Source of the DNA: Nesterenkonia marinintestina
GTDB taxonomy: Bacteria; Actinomycetota; Actinomycetes; Actinomycetales; Micrococcaceae
Assembly: GCF_025420485.1 (NCBI RefSeq)
Contig: NZ_JAOEFD010000011.1
Location: forward strand, 32,480-96,479
DNA: 64,000 bases
Direction of reading: 5' to 3'
The position numbers and the translations under genes are program-made. The notes under the pieces were generated by a model. It ran no database searches and was not told the DNA's origin. It saw only the letters and a program-made list of their open reading frames with translations. Positions 41,082-49,906 of the stretch are shown piece after piece; the stretch's first letter is position 1, and each line of letters starts with the position of its first letter.

Positions 41082-42515
41082 ATGGTCGGCACGTTCAATC
41101 TCCCCGACGTCGGTGAGGGGCTCACCGAGGCCGAGGTCATCTCATGGAAGGTCACCGTCGGCGACGTCGTCGAGGTCAACGACGTCGTCGTCGAGATCGA
41201 GACCGCGAAGTCCCTGGTGGAGCTGCCCGTCCCCTTCGCCGGCGAGGTGCGTGAGCTGCTCGCCGAGGAGGGGGAGACCCTCGAGGTCGGCAGCCCGCTG
41301 ATCCGCATCGCCGAGGCCGGATCCGAGGACGGGCCCGAGGCCGGGTCGGATCAGAAGTCCGACTCCCAGGAGAAGAAGCCCGCCGAGCGGAAGCAGGCGG
41401 ACTCGGGGTCGTCGGGCTCGGGTTCGCCGGAGTCCGGGTCGTCGGACTCCGGAGGAGACAAGGCGCTGGTGGGCTCCGGCCCGAAGGCCGACGCCGCCAA
41501 GCGCCGACCCCGCACCCGTCCGACGACGCTGGACCTGGTCGACGTCCCCGGCGACGCGCAGCGGCGTCCTGCCCGGCGGGACGCCGAGTCCCAGGGACGC
41601 GGTGTGGTCGACGTGCTGGCCCGGACGACGCCGCCGGTGCGCGCGCTCGCCCGTCGGCTCGGCGTCGCCCTGGGCGAGCTCGCCGCGGCCGCCCCGGGAC
41701 GGATCAGCCGTGAGGACGTGGAGCGGTTCGCCCGTGACCGCGGCGGCGACGTCCGTGCCGGGGGACGCCGTGCGGCCGGACCCGACGAGCACGGCTTCAC
41801 CGCCGGGCGGCTGCTGCGGGAGGGCCCCCGCGAGGAGGAGGTCGAGGTGCGCGGGGTGCGCAAGCACACCGCGATCAACGTGACCCGCTCCGCCCAGGAG
41901 GTCCCGCACGTCTCGGTGTTCCGCGAGACCGACATCACCCGCACCATGGAGCTGCGCGCGGTCCTGCGCGAAGACTCCCGATACGAGGGCCTGAGCGTCT
42001 CACCGCTGCTGTTCGTCGCCAAGGCGATCATCTGGGCCGCCCGGCGCAACCCGCAGGTCAACGCCACCTGGCACGACGAGACCTACTCGCTGAAGAACTA
42101 CGTCAACCTCGGCATCGCCGCCGCCACGCCTCGCGGACTGGTGGTCCCGGTGATCGAGGACGCCCAGGCCTACGACACCCGGGGGCTGGCCGCCGCGATC
42201 ACCGCACTGACCAAGAGGGCCCGCGACGGGAAGACCTCGCCGGCCGAGATGCAGGGCGGGACGGTCTCCATCACCAACCTGGGACCGCTCGGGCTCGACG
42301 GCGGCACCCCGATCCTTCCCCCCGGCCAGGCGGCGATCGTCGCCGTAGGGGCTGTGCGCCGGAAGCCGTGGGTCGTCGACGACCAGATCGTCCCGCGCGA
42401 TGTGATGACCGTGGGCGGATCCTTCGACCACCGGCTCATCGACGGCGAGCACGCCGGCCGCTTCGTCGCCGACGTCGCCCGCGTGCTGGAGCAGCCGGGA
42501 CTGCTGCTCGACTGA
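41082..42515 (+). CDS. 2-Oxoacid dehydrogenase E2 component (dihydrolipoamide acyltransferase)
   Basis: A 477-residue E2. A single lipoyl domain has the attachment lysine in EIETAKSLVELP (Lys43), followed by a long Ser/Gly/Glu-rich linker (about residues 83-145), an E3-binding domain (TTPPVRALARRLGVALGELAAAAPGRISREDVERF) and the catalytic domain ending in the active-site motif DHRLIDGEHAG (His450, Asp454). Transfers the acyl group to CoA. GAGG and CAGGAGG precede the ATG. The E3 (lipoamide dehydrogenase) gene is absent from this window and is presumably shared with other complexes. Confidence 0.95.
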   Translation: MVGTFNLPDVGEGLTEAEVISWKVTVGDVVEVNDVVVEIETAKSLVELPVPFAGEVRELLAEEGETLEVGSPLIRIAEAGSEDGPEAGSDQKSDSQEKKPAERKQADSGSSGSGSPESGSSDSGGDKALVGSGPKADAAKRRPRTRPTTLDLVDVPGDAQRRPARRDAESQGRGVVDVLARTTPPVRALARRLGVALGELAAAAPGRISREDVERFARDRGGDVRAGGRRAAGPDEHGFTAGRLLREGPREEEVEVRGVRKHTAINVTRSAQEVPHVSVFRETDITRTMELRAVLREDSRYEGLSVSPLLFVAKAIIWAARRNPQVNATWHDETYSLKNYVNLGIAAATPRGLVVPVIEDAQAYDTRGLAAAITALTKRARDGKTSPAEMQGGTVSITNLGPLGLDGGTPILPPGQAAIVAVGAVRRKPWVVDDQIVPRDVMTVGGSFDHRLIDGEHAGRFVADVARVLEQPGLLLD

Positions 42516-42550
42516 GGCGCCGGCACGCCGCCGCCCGATCCCGGGAGCCC

Positions 42551-43237
42551 CTAGTCCCGGGAGGTGATCTGCGTCAGCTCCAGCGGGTCCGGCTCCTCGA
42601 TGCCCAGCGCCTCGGACAGCGGCTCGCCGTCGAGGAGCAGCTCCGCCTCCGCCGCACCGGAGGCGGCACGAGCCGTGGCCTCGATCTGCGCGTGGATCCG
42701 GGCACCCGCGCAGGCATCGACGGGTGGGGCCTCTCCGGTCAGCTCCACGGTGACCACGTCGTCGTCGAGCTCGGCCGACTCCAGGCTGAGGTCCTCGAAC
42801 TCGGTGAGCAGATTGATGAACTCGGGCTCCCCGTGCGTGGGCTCCTCATCGGCGATCAGGTAGCCCAGGGCCCCTGAGGTGGGATCCTCGGTCACCGTGG
42901 GCACGGTGGTGATGACGCTGATGGTGTCCTCGCAGCCGAAGACGTCGGACCGGGCGCTCTCGATCATCTGGACGTTCTCGGAGTCGTCCTCGATCTCCAT
43001 GTGTCCGTCGTCGTCGATCGGCGTGTTCTCCGCGTGCCCGGCGGGGGTGACCAGGCCCATGGGGAGGCGGACCGACTCGTCGGAGTCGTACTCCGGTTCG
43101 GGCAGCGGCTCGCCGCCCTCGGACCCGCCGTCGCCGTCGTCGCCCCCGCCTCCGTCGTTCCCGCAGGCGGTCAGCAGCAGCGTCGCCCCGAGTGCGGCGG
43201 CGCCCAGGCGTGCGGCGGGGGAGCGGTGAGCAGACAT
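42551..43237 (-). CDS. Small lipoprotein with GerMN-like domain
   Basis: A 228-residue lipoprotein: signal peptide with lipobox LLTAC (Cys25), a Gly/Asp linker, then a region where strands alternate in a GerMN-like pattern (VRLPMGLVTPAGH..., YLIADEEPTHGEPEFINLLTEFEDLSLESAEL, GAAEAELLLDGEPL). The protein is very acidic. Function unknown; GerMN domains are linked to envelope and spore proteins. The start is the ATG preceding the signal peptide; a much longer frame upstream has no family support. It converges on the E2 gene, 36 bp apart, and its upstream side is a gene-free 409-bp region. Confidence 0.75.
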   Translation of the reverse strand: MSAHRSPAARLGAAALGATLLLTACGNDGGGGDDGDGGSEGGEPLPEPEYDSDESVRLPMGLVTPAGHAENTPIDDDGHMEIEDDSENVQMIESARSDVFGCEDTISVITTVPTVTEDPTSGALGYLIADEEPTHGEPEFINLLTEFEDLSLESAELDDDVVTVELTGEAPPVDACAGARIHAQIEATARAASGAAEAELLLDGEPLSEALGIEEPDPLELTQITSRD

Positions 43238-43646
43238 GTCTCCACAGTACGACAGGGCTGGGTCACGGTGCGCGACGGGAGAAGTGTGGTGCGGGCGGAA
43301 GGCGTTGAACGGGGGCGCCTTCCGCCCGCACTGCGGGACTTCGTCGACGGCATCAAGGGGGGTGCGATGCTCATGTCGACGCTCGTGCCCGTCCCGCAGG
43401 GGCGCCGGTCCGGAGGGAACGGGATCCCCGGACCGTCGTCGGACGGAGGGAGCGGTACCGGCAAGGGGGCGTCGCCGGTAGCTCTCCAAAATTTGAACCG
43501 CTGTCCGCCCTCCATGATGCCGATCGGTCCGGCCCTCTGTCAATCGTTTCCTACCGACGAGTTCACATCGGCCCGGAAGGTCCTCCGCCCACCCGGATCC
43601 GGGAGTCTCGGCGGGTCCCGCGGCGACAGGCGATAGGCTGGGTGCC
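43238..43646. other. Gene-free region between the lipoprotein gene and the CitE-like gene
   Basis: Several open frames cross it but none has family-like sequence or a good start, and codon bias does not support them. It contains GC-rich low-complexity sequence, a short AT-rich patch (CCAAAATTTGAACC at 43488-43501) and, at the right end, TAGGCT (43634-43639) seven bases before the citE-like ATG. It should contain the promoters of both divergent genes. The AT-rich patch could be a regulator site. Confidence 0.6.
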
Positions 43647-44492
43647 ATGCCGATCCGGAACCATCGCGCCGCCGCACTGCCTGCCAAGCTCTCTCGGTCC
43701 TGGCTGCTCATCAACGCCGCGCATGAGGAGGACTTCGCCCCCGGCCTCGCCAGCGAGGCCGACTCGGTGATCTTCGACCTCGAGGCCTCGGTCCCGGACG
43801 ATCAGAAGGCCGCCGCCCGCGACTCGGTGGCCTCCGCCCTCGACGACGGCATGACCGCCTGGGTCCGGATCTCGGCGACCACCTCGGAGCACTGGGAGGA
43901 CGACGTCGCCGCCCTGTCACGGGTGCGCGGACTGCGCGGAGTGATGCTCGCCGAGACCGAGGCCCCCGAGCAGGTCACCTACACCGCGATGCGCCTGCGC
44001 GCCGGCACCCCGGTGATCGCGCTCATCGAGTCCGCCGTCGGCGTCGAGCAGGCCACCTCGGTGGCCAACGCCCCCGGCACCTTCCGCCTGGCCTTCGGCA
44101 CCAACGACTTCCGCAAGGACGTCGGCGTCTCCGACGACCCGACCGCGCTGGCCTACGCCCGCTCCAAGCTGGTCATCGCCTCCCGCGTGGGAGGGCTGCC
44201 GGGCGCCATCGACGGGCCCGCCGCCCCGGATGCGGACGAGGAGACCATCGCCGAGGCCTGCCGGGTCACCCAGGCGATGGGCATGACGGGCAAGCTCTCG
44301 CTCGACCGCGCCCAGGTCGACAGCGTCAACCAGGGGCTCTCGCCGTCGGAGGAGGAGCTCAGCTGGGCCCGCGAACTCATCGACGCCCATGAGAAGGGCG
44401 CCTCCATCGGAGACGGCTCCTACCTGCCGCGCCTGGCCCGTGCGCGCAAGATCGCCTCGCTGGCCGACTCCTACGGCCTCTGGAACGCCTGA
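43647..44492 (+). CDS. HpcH/HpaI aldolase/citrate lyase family protein (CitE-like)
   Basis: A 281-residue TIM-barrel lyase of the CitE family. Recognisable parts are SVIFDLEASVPDDQKAAAR with the metal-binding Glu/Asp, RGVMLAETEAPEQV and TPVIALIESAVGVEQA, followed by the LAFGTNDFRKDVG segment. Members cleave citramalyl-CoA, malyl-CoA or related acyl-CoA thioesters. Its place before the acyl-CoA hydrolase and hydratase genes suggests branched-chain or C5 acid metabolism. No Shine-Dalgarno; TAGGCT ends seven bases before the ATG, so a leaderless start is likely. Confidence 0.85.
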   Translation: MPIRNHRAAALPAKLSRSWLLINAAHEEDFAPGLASEADSVIFDLEASVPDDQKAAARDSVASALDDGMTAWVRISATTSEHWEDDVAALSRVRGLRGVMLAETEAPEQVTYTAMRLRAGTPVIALIESAVGVEQATSVANAPGTFRLAFGTNDFRKDVGVSDDPTALAYARSKLVIASRVGGLPGAIDGPAAPDADEETIAEACRVTQAMGMTGKLSLDRAQVDSVNQGLSPSEEELSWARELIDAHEKGASIGDGSYLPRLARARKIASLADSYGLWNA

Positions 44493-44606
44493 CCGGCCGT
44501 CTGACCGGCCGCCTCGTTGAAGGTCGATCTCCGAGGCCGGTAGATTGAGGCGGACACCCGCACCTGTGCGCCGGAGCACATGTGCCACGGACGGCGAGGA
44601 GGCCAG

Positions 44607-45713
44607 ATGGGCAGGGAGACCTACACCGGCGACGTGGCGTTCGAGGTGCGCGGCCACCTCGGGATCATCACGCTGAACCGCCCGAAGGCGCTCAACGCGC
44701 TGACCAAGCTGATGTGCGAGTCCGTGCTCATCCAGCTGCAGGACTGGGCCGACGACGACGACGTCGCCCAGGTGCTGGTCCGCGGCGCCGGCGACCGCGG
44801 CCTCTGCGCCGGAGGGGACGTGGTCGGCATCTACCGCGAGATCACCTCACACTCCGACGACGGCGGCGAGCTGTTCCCCGACGGGACGCCGGGCTACCGA
44901 ACCGACTACGACTCCGAGGAGTTCTGGCGCACCGAGTACCGGATGAATCAGCTGATCGCCCGCTACCCCAAGCCCTACGTCGCCCTGATGGACGGGGTGG
45001 TCCTCGGCGGCGGGATCGGGATCTCGGCCCACGGCTCCCACCGCATCGTCACCGAGCGCACCAAGGCCGGCATGCCGGAGACCACCATCGGCTTCACCCC
45101 CGACGTCGGCGGGGCCCACCTGCTCAGCGGGGCACCGCTGGGCACCGGGCTGCACGCCGGGATGACCGGCGCCCACCTGGGCGCGGCCGACGTGCTCCAC
45201 CTCGGCCTGGCCGACGCGCACATGGAGTCCGTCCAGCTCGAGTCCCTCATCGACGAACTCACCCGCCGACCGGTCGACGAGGTGCTGCCCGAGATGCGCA
45301 CCGAAGCCGGGGAGTCCGCCCTCGCCGCCGCGCAGTGGATCCCCGAGGCCTACTCGGCCGACACCGTCGAGGAGATCCTCTCCCGCCTCGATGCGACGGC
45401 CGAGGCCCACCCCGAGGCCGGGGAGGCCGCCGCCACGCTGCGGACCAAGTCCCCGACCTCGCTGAAGGTCACCCTTCGCTCGCTGCGCGCGGCACAGGGG
45501 CAGAGCCTGGAGGAGGTGCTCCGCACCGACTACACCCTCGGGGTCAACCTCATGCGCTCCCGCGACTTCCGCGAGGGGATCCGTGCGCAGCTGGTCGACA
45601 AGGACCGTGACCCCCGATGGACCCCGGCGACGCTGCAGGAGGTCGACGAGGACCTCGTCGAACGCCTCTTCACCCCCGCACCGGGCAAGACCCTGACCTT
45701 CGACGAGGAGTGA
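44607..45713 (+). CDS. 3-Hydroxyisobutyryl-CoA hydrolase family protein (enoyl-CoA hydratase/isomerase fold)
   Basis: A 368-residue crotonase-fold protein, longer than a typical hydratase. [29 protein letters not shown] and [13 protein letters not shown] mark the fold, [21 protein letters not shown] is characteristic of the 3-hydroxyisobutyryl-CoA hydrolase branch, and [17 protein letters not shown] is the C-terminal signature. It hydrolyses 3-hydroxyisobutyryl-CoA to the free acid in valine breakdown. Start chosen at an ATG following GAGGAGG. It is seven bases ahead of the next gene. Confidence 0.9.
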   Translation: MGRETYTGDVAFEVRGHLGIITLNRPKALNALTKLMCESVLIQLQDWADDDDVAQVLVRGAGDRGLCAGGDVVGIYREITSHSDDGGELFPDGTPGYRTDYDSEEFWRTEYRMNQLIARYPKPYVALMDGVVLGGGIGISAHGSHRIVTERTKAGMPETTIGFTPDVGGAHLLSGAPLGTGLHAGMTGAHLGAADVLHLGLADAHMESVQLESLIDELTRRPVDEVLPEMRTEAGESALAAAQWIPEAYSADTVEEILSRLDATAEAHPEAGEAAATLRTKSPTSLKVTLRSLRAAQGQSLEEVLRTDYTLGVNLMRSRDFREGIRAQLVDKDRDPRWTPATLQEVDEDLVERLFTPAPGKTLTFDEE

Positions 45714-45720
45714 CCCCACC

Positions 45721-46530
45721 ATGGCAGAGCAGATGACCGCCGCCCAGGCCGCAGACCACGACTGGTCCACCATCGAGGTCTCGGTGGCCGACCGGGTCGC
45801 CGTGATCCGGCTGAACCGCCCGAAGGCGCTCAACGCGCTGAACGAGCAGACCATGGACGAGGTGGTGGAGGCCGCGGTCGCCGCAGACGCCGACGACGCC
45901 GTCGGGGCGATCCTGCTGGCGGGCTCGGCCAAGGCCTTCGCCGCCGGAGCCGACATCAAGGAGATGTCCTCCCAGGGGCTGGCCGAGATGTATTCGCGCG
46001 ACTGGTTCCGCCGGTGGGAGGACTTCGCCCGGCTGCGCACCCCGATCGTCGCCGGAGTCTCCGGCTACGCCCTGGGCGGAGGCTGCGAGCTGGCCATGAT
46101 GGCCGACGTGCTGATCGCCGGGCAGGGCGCGAAGTTCGGCCAGCCCGAGATCAACCTCGGCGTCATCCCCGGCATGGGCGGCTCACAGCGGCTGACCCGT
46201 TCGGTCGGCAAGGCCAAGGCCATGGACATGGTCCTCACCGGCCGGCACATCGACGCCGACGAGGCCGAGCGCATCGGACTGGTCTCCCGGGTCGTGCCCG
46301 ACGACGAGCTCGAGGACGCCGCCGCCTCCGTGGCCGCAGAGATCGCGTCGAAGTCCAAACCGGCCGCCCAGATGGCCAAGGAGGTCGTCGCCGCGGCCTT
46401 CGAGACCCCGCTGCAGCACGGGCTGGTCCACGAGCGGCGGGTCTTCCACTCGCTGTTCGCCACCGAGGACCAGAAGGAGGGCATGTCCGCCTTCGCCGAG
46501 AAGCGCTCGCCGCAGTGGCGGCACCGCTGA
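45721..46530 (+). CDS. Enoyl-CoA hydratase
   Basis: A 269-residue crotonase of normal hydratase length. AGADIKEM carries the oxyanion-hole Gly, and [11 protein letters not shown] with the catalytic Glu lies near residue 120; [18 protein letters not shown] completes the active-site loop with the second Glu. Hydrates 2-enoyl-CoA to 3-hydroxyacyl-CoA in fatty-acid or branched-chain catabolism. It shares a 32-nt identical stretch with the upstream hydrolase gene. Eight bases after the hydrolase stop; convergent with ald. A short terminator hairpin follows directly. Confidence 0.92.
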   Translation: MAEQMTAAQAADHDWSTIEVSVADRVAVIRLNRPKALNALNEQTMDEVVEAAVAADADDAVGAILLAGSAKAFAAGADIKEMSSQGLAEMYSRDWFRRWEDFARLRTPIVAGVSGYALGGGCELAMMADVLIAGQGAKFGQPEINLGVIPGMGGSQRLTRSVGKAKAMDMVLTGRHIDADEAERIGLVSRVVPDDELEDAAASVAAEIASKSKPAAQMAKEVVAAAFETPLQHGLVHERRVFHSLFATEDQKEGMSAFAEKRSPQWRHR

Positions 46531-46550
46531 CCGACTGAGCGGTCAGTCGG
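46531..46550. terminator. Bidirectional hairpin terminator between the enoyl-CoA hydratase gene and ald
   Basis: CCGACTGA and TCAGTCGG form an 8-bp perfect stem with a GCGG loop directly after the hydratase stop. The right arm begins with the stop codon of ald read on the minus strand, so the same hairpin serves both convergent genes. Confidence 0.65.
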
Positions 46551-47658
46551 CGAGGACCTCCTCCAGGGGAGCGGCCTCCTCGCCCAGGGCCACGGCCACC
46601 GGGGCGTGCACCAGGCGACCGTCGTGGACGTTGAGTCCGGCGGCCAGGTGCGGGTCGTCGCGCATGGCCTGCTTCCAGCCCTTGTCCGTCAGCGCGAAGA
46701 TGTAGCGCAGAGTGGCGTTGGTCAGCGCCGAGGTCGAGGTCTCCGGCACCGCGCCGGGCATGTTCGCCACGCAGTAGTAGATCTGCTCGCCGATGGTGAA
46801 CGTCGGCTCCGCGTGGGTGGTGGGCCGCGATCCTTCGAAGCAGCCGCCCTGGTCGATGGCGATGTCCACCAGCACCGCACCCGGACGCATCCGGGAGGCC
46901 ATCTCCCGAGTGACCAGCTTCGGCGCGTTGGCCCCGGGCACCAGCACCGAACCGATCACCATGTCGGCGGAGGCGACCTGCTCGGCGATGGTCTGGGTGT
47001 TCGACGCCAGCGTGGTCAGGCTGCGCGCCGAGAGCGAGGACAGCTCCCGCAGACGGTCCAGGTTGAGGTCGATGATCGTCACGTCCGCGCCCATCCCCAT
47101 GGCGATGAGCGCCGCCTGCTCGCCGGCCTTCCCGCCGCCGATGACCACGACCTTCGCCGGCCGGGAGCCGGGCACACCGCCCATCAGGATGCCCGGACCG
47201 CCCTGCGAGTGCATCAGGTGGTAGGCGCCGACCTGCGGCGCCAGACGTCCGGCGACCTCGCTCATCGGCGCCAGCAGCGGAAGGCCCTTCGGGCCGGTGA
47301 CGGTCTCATAGGCGATCGCGGTGACGCCGCGCTCCTTCAGCTCGGCGGCGACCTTCGGCTCGGCGGCCAGGTGCAGGTAGGTGAAGAGGATCTGGCCCCG
47401 GCGCATCCGAGGGAACTCGTCGGACTGCGGCTCCTTGACCTTGAGGATCAGCTCGGCGCGCTCCCACACCCCATCGGCGTCGGCGACGATCTCGGCGCCC
47501 ATCTCGCGGTAGGCCTCATCGGTGTGGCCGGAGCCCTCGCCGGCCCCGGCCTGGACCATCACCTGGTGTCCCTTGCCGGTGAGATCGGCGGCGCCCGCCG
47601 GGGTGAGGGCGACTCGGTACTCGTTGTTCTTGACCTCGGTCGGCACACCGATCTGCAT
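46543..47658 (-). CDS. ald: Alanine dehydrogenase
   Basis: A 371-residue NAD-dependent enzyme interconverting L-alanine and pyruvate plus ammonia. Its N-terminus MQIGVPTEVKNNEYRVALTP, TYLHLAAEPKV with the catalytic His, and the NAD-binding VVVIGGGKAGEQAALIAMGMGADV are typical, as is the C-terminal segment IYYCVANMPGAVPETSTSALTNAT. GGAGGAGGA precedes the ATG. It lies next to branched-chain acid catabolism genes, so it may handle amino-nitrogen. A promoter with TTGGCA and TAGCCT lies about 60-90 bp upstream. Confidence 0.96.
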   Translation of the reverse strand: MQIGVPTEVKNNEYRVALTPAGAADLTGKGHQVMVQAGAGEGSGHTDEAYREMGAEIVADADGVWERAELILKVKEPQSDEFPRMRRGQILFTYLHLAAEPKVAAELKERGVTAIAYETVTGPKGLPLLAPMSEVAGRLAPQVGAYHLMHSQGGPGILMGGVPGSRPAKVVVIGGGKAGEQAALIAMGMGADVTIIDLNLDRLRELSSLSARSLTTLASNTQTIAEQVASADMVIGSVLVPGANAPKLVTREMASRMRPGAVLVDIAIDQGGCFEGSRPTTHAEPTFTIGEQIYYCVANMPGAVPETSTSALTNATLRYIFALTDKGWKQAMRDDPHLAAGLNVHDGRLVHAPVAVALGEEAAPLEEVLAD

Positions 47659-47716
47659 GGCTTCCTCCTCCTGCTGAGAATGTGGCGGATCGCCGTCAGC
47701 GCGACGATCTGCCCTC

Positions 47717-47746
47717 AGGCTATGCAGGGGGAGCCCGGGTTGCCAA
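47717..47746 (-). promoter_or_regulatory. Candidate ald promoter
   Basis: On the minus strand TTGGCA (47741-47746) and TAGCCT (47717-47722) are 18 bp apart. The predicted transcript has a leader of about 50 bases containing the strong ald ribosome site. Confidence 0.45.
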
Positions 47747-47817
47747 CACGGTCGGCGACAGGGCTGTGACGGGTGATGCCCCAGCTGATGTCGCAGAGGG
47801 TGTGACAGGCTGTGGGC

Positions 47818-48330
47818 ATGCTCGAATCGTCCGTCTCAGAGGGTCTGGTCAGCGGCGTCGCGCTGGTGCTGCTGATCGTCGGAGCGGCCGGGGTGATCCT
47901 CCCGGTGCTGCCCGGCTCGCTGCTGATCATCCTCACCCTCGCCGCGTGGGCGGTGCTGCTGGGATCCGGGCCCGCCTGGATCGCGGCGCTGCTGGGCATC
48001 GTGCTCGCCGTGGTCGGCTGGAGCGCGGCCACGGTGCTCACCGGCCGGGTGCTGCGTCGGGAGCAGATCCCCCGCGGGCCGATCCTCATCGCCATCCTCG
48101 TCGGACTGGTCGGCATGGTGGTGCTGCCGCCGCTGGGCCTCTTCCTGGGCTTCGCCGCCGGGCTGTTCGGCGCCGAGTACGTGCGGCGCGACCGTGACCA
48201 CCGGGCGGCCCTGTACGCCAGCCTCAGCGCGCTGCGGGCCGTGGGCCTGGGCATCCTCGTCGAGTTCGGCCTGGCCGGCGCCGCAGTGTCCTGCTTCGTG
48301 ATCGGCGCGCTGATCCACCACTTCGCCTGA
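47818..48330 (+). CDS. DUF456 family membrane protein
   Basis: A 170-residue protein with five to six hydrophobic helices. GVILPVLPGSLLIILTLAAWAVL and LIAILVGLVGMVVLPPLGLFLGFAAGLFGAEYVRR are the typical DUF456 repeats of Gly-rich membrane segments. No biochemical function is established. ATG 47818 is used; the GTG two codons earlier is possible. CAGGCT ends six bases before the ATG, similar to the leaderless starts elsewhere. Monocistronic, divergent from ald. Confidence 0.88.
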   Translation: MLESSVSEGLVSGVALVLLIVGAAGVILPVLPGSLLIILTLAAWAVLLGSGPAWIAALLGIVLAVVGWSAATVLTGRVLRREQIPRGPILIAILVGLVGMVVLPPLGLFLGFAAGLFGAEYVRRDRDHRAALYASLSALRAVGLGILVEFGLAGAAVSCFVIGALIHHFA

Positions 48331-48331
48331 G

Positions 48332-48346
48332 CCCCGGGCCCCGGGG
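48332..48346 (+). terminator. Short hairpin after the DUF456 gene
   Basis: CCCCGG and CCGGGG form a 6-bp all-GC stem with a GCC loop one base past the stop codon. It is a weak candidate terminator, as it has no T-run. Confidence 0.4.
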
Positions 48347-48455
48347 TCCGACCCGGTTGCACCGCCGGAGACATGAGGCATGATGTAGGGGACCGCGCCC
48401 CGAGCGTCGGACCGCCTGCACCGGCGGCCGAGCCGGGCCCGACCGGGAGGCCTGC

Positions 48456-49274
48456 GTGAGGACTGAGCCCGATCCTCAGACCGAGCCTCACTCCGAGGCT
48501 CCGACCGCCCCGGACCCCGCCGTGTCCTCCGACGGCGACGATCCGCCCGCGATGCGCATCGCCTCGCCCGTACTGATCTGCGGAGGACCGTCGCCGGCGA
48601 AGTCGGAGCTGGCCGGACGGCTGCGCGGACTGGACGTGAAGGTGCTCGACAGTCCCGGCGCGGAGCATCTGGAGTCCCTGCTGAGCACCGAGGAGCCCCG
48701 GCTCGCGGTGGTCGACGTCCGCGCCCGACGGCGGGTCTCCGAGCTGCCCCGCGCGGTGGGGACGCTGCGCGGCGCCCCCGCCGGCTGCACCTGCCTGTTC
48801 TGGTTCGACGGCGACGCCGAGCCGCCGGAGATCCTCGATCTGCGCCGGGCCGACGACGACCACAGCGTGGGCACCGTCGACGTCGAGGACTCCCTGGTGC
48901 GTCTGCACCTGCTCTCCGAGGCGCTGCCCGAGGACCCGGGGGACCGGTTCGTCGTCGGCGACCTCGAGCTCGACGTCGCCGCCCGCACGGTGCGGCGGTC
49001 CGGCCGCGACATCGACCTCTCCGACACCGAGTTCCGACTGCTGCGGCTGCTCATGCGCCATGCCCGCACGGTGCTGCCGAAGACGGAGATCCTCCACGAG
49101 GTGTGGCAGTACGAGTTCGCCGGTCAGGCCAACATCGTCGAGCTCTACATCTCCTATCTGCGGAAGAAGATCGAGGCGGAGCGCCCCAAGATGATCCACA
49201 CCGTGCGCGGGGCCGGCTACGTCCTGCGGCCGGCCGACCCGGACCTCCGGGACACGGCGGCTACTGATCAGTAG
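48456..49274 (+). CDS. OmpR/PhoB-type winged-helix regulator with degenerate receiver-like domain
   Basis: A 272-residue protein starting with GTG. Residues about 165-262 form a clear OmpR-type winged helix: FVVGDLELDVAARTVRRSG, LSDTEFRLLRLLMRHAR, LHEVWQYEFAGQANIVELYISYLRKKIE and IHTVRGAGYVLR. The first half could be a receiver-like alpha/beta domain (LAVVDVRARRRVS), but the acidic pocket, the Thr/Ser switch and the Lys of true response regulators cannot be matched, so phosphorylation is unlikely. No histidine kinase gene is adjacent. The N-terminal 30 residues are a disordered Pro/Glu/Thr stretch. The role may be phosphate-independent repression or activation of the downstream thioesterase gene. 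Confidence 0.85.
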   Translation: MRTEPDPQTEPHSEAPTAPDPAVSSDGDDPPAMRIASPVLICGGPSPAKSELAGRLRGLDVKVLDSPGAEHLESLLSTEEPRLAVVDVRARRRVSELPRAVGTLRGAPAGCTCLFWFDGDAEPPEILDLRRADDDHSVGTVDVEDSLVRLHLLSEALPEDPGDRFVVGDLELDVAARTVRRSGRDIDLSDTEFRLLRLLMRHARTVLPKTEILHEVWQYEFAGQANIVELYISYLRKKIEAERPKMIHTVRGAGYVLRPADPDLRDTAATDQ

Positions 49275-49307
49275 GTTCTCGCCGGATCCTGTGACAGACT
49301 GACCGGC

Positions 49308-49889
49308 ATGCATCTGCTCCTCCGCACTCTGCTGGTGCTCGGTCTGGCCCGCCGGCGGCCGCTGACCTCCCCCTGGGAGCCCTGCGTGCTGCCCATGCGC
49401 GCGCTGCCGACCGACATCGACGTCGCCATGCACATCAACAACGGCCAGTACTTCTCGCTGTTCGACCTGGGCCGGTTCGACCTCATGGAGCGGGCCGGAC
49501 TGCTGCGTCCCATCCGGGACCGCGGCTGGACCCCCGTGGTCCAGGCCGAGCAGATCGCCTTCCGGCGCTCGATCACGCTGATGCAGCGCTTCGAGATCCA
49601 CACCCTGTTCCTGGGCGTGGACGAGAAGACCCTGTACTTCGAGCAGCGGGTCGTCGTCGACGACGAGATCTGCGTCCGCGCCTACCTGGCCACCAGGCTG
49701 CGCGCCGCCGACGGCCCGGTGCCCGTCGCCGACGTCATGGCGCTGATCCGCGAGGTCGGCTGGGAGATCCCCGAGGACCTCGAGGTGCCCGAGCACGTCC
49801 TGCGCTGGCGCCGCGAGACCGCGCTGCCCTCATCGCGCCGACCGGCGCCGAACCGGTGGGCGCACGCAATCCTGGATCGGGTCCGCTGA
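49308..49889 (+). CDS. Acyl-CoA thioesterase (hotdog fold, THEM6-like)
   Basis: A 193-residue hotdog-fold protein. The segment MHINNGQYFSLFDLGRFDLMERAGL aligns with the 4-hydroxybenzoyl-CoA thioesterase type, where the Asp or Asn in this helix acts in catalysis; VVQAEQIAFRRSITLMQRFEI is the following strand. The N-terminus is hydrophobic for about 14 residues and may anchor it. The acyl substrate is unknown. Follows the regulator by 33 bp; CAGACT lies seven bases before the ATG. It is followed by the DoxX gene after a short gap. Confidence 0.82.
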   Translation: MHLLLRTLLVLGLARRRPLTSPWEPCVLPMRALPTDIDVAMHINNGQYFSLFDLGRFDLMERAGLLRPIRDRGWTPVVQAEQIAFRRSITLMQRFEIHTLFLGVDEKTLYFEQRVVVDDEICVRAYLATRLRAADGPVPVADVMALIREVGWEIPEDLEVPEHVLRWRRETALPSSRRPAPNRWAHAILDRVR

Positions 49890-49906
49890 CCGCTTAGAGT
49901 GTAGGC

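Noticed and set aside
43481..43515. tRNA-like T-arm (GGTTCAAAT on the minus strand)
   Set aside because: The stem bases around the loop do not pair and no acceptor or anticodon arm can be drawn.
43001..43636. Possible gene in the region before the CitE-like gene
   Set aside because: No recognisable family, no ribosome site, and half of it is antisense to the GerMN-like lipoprotein gene.
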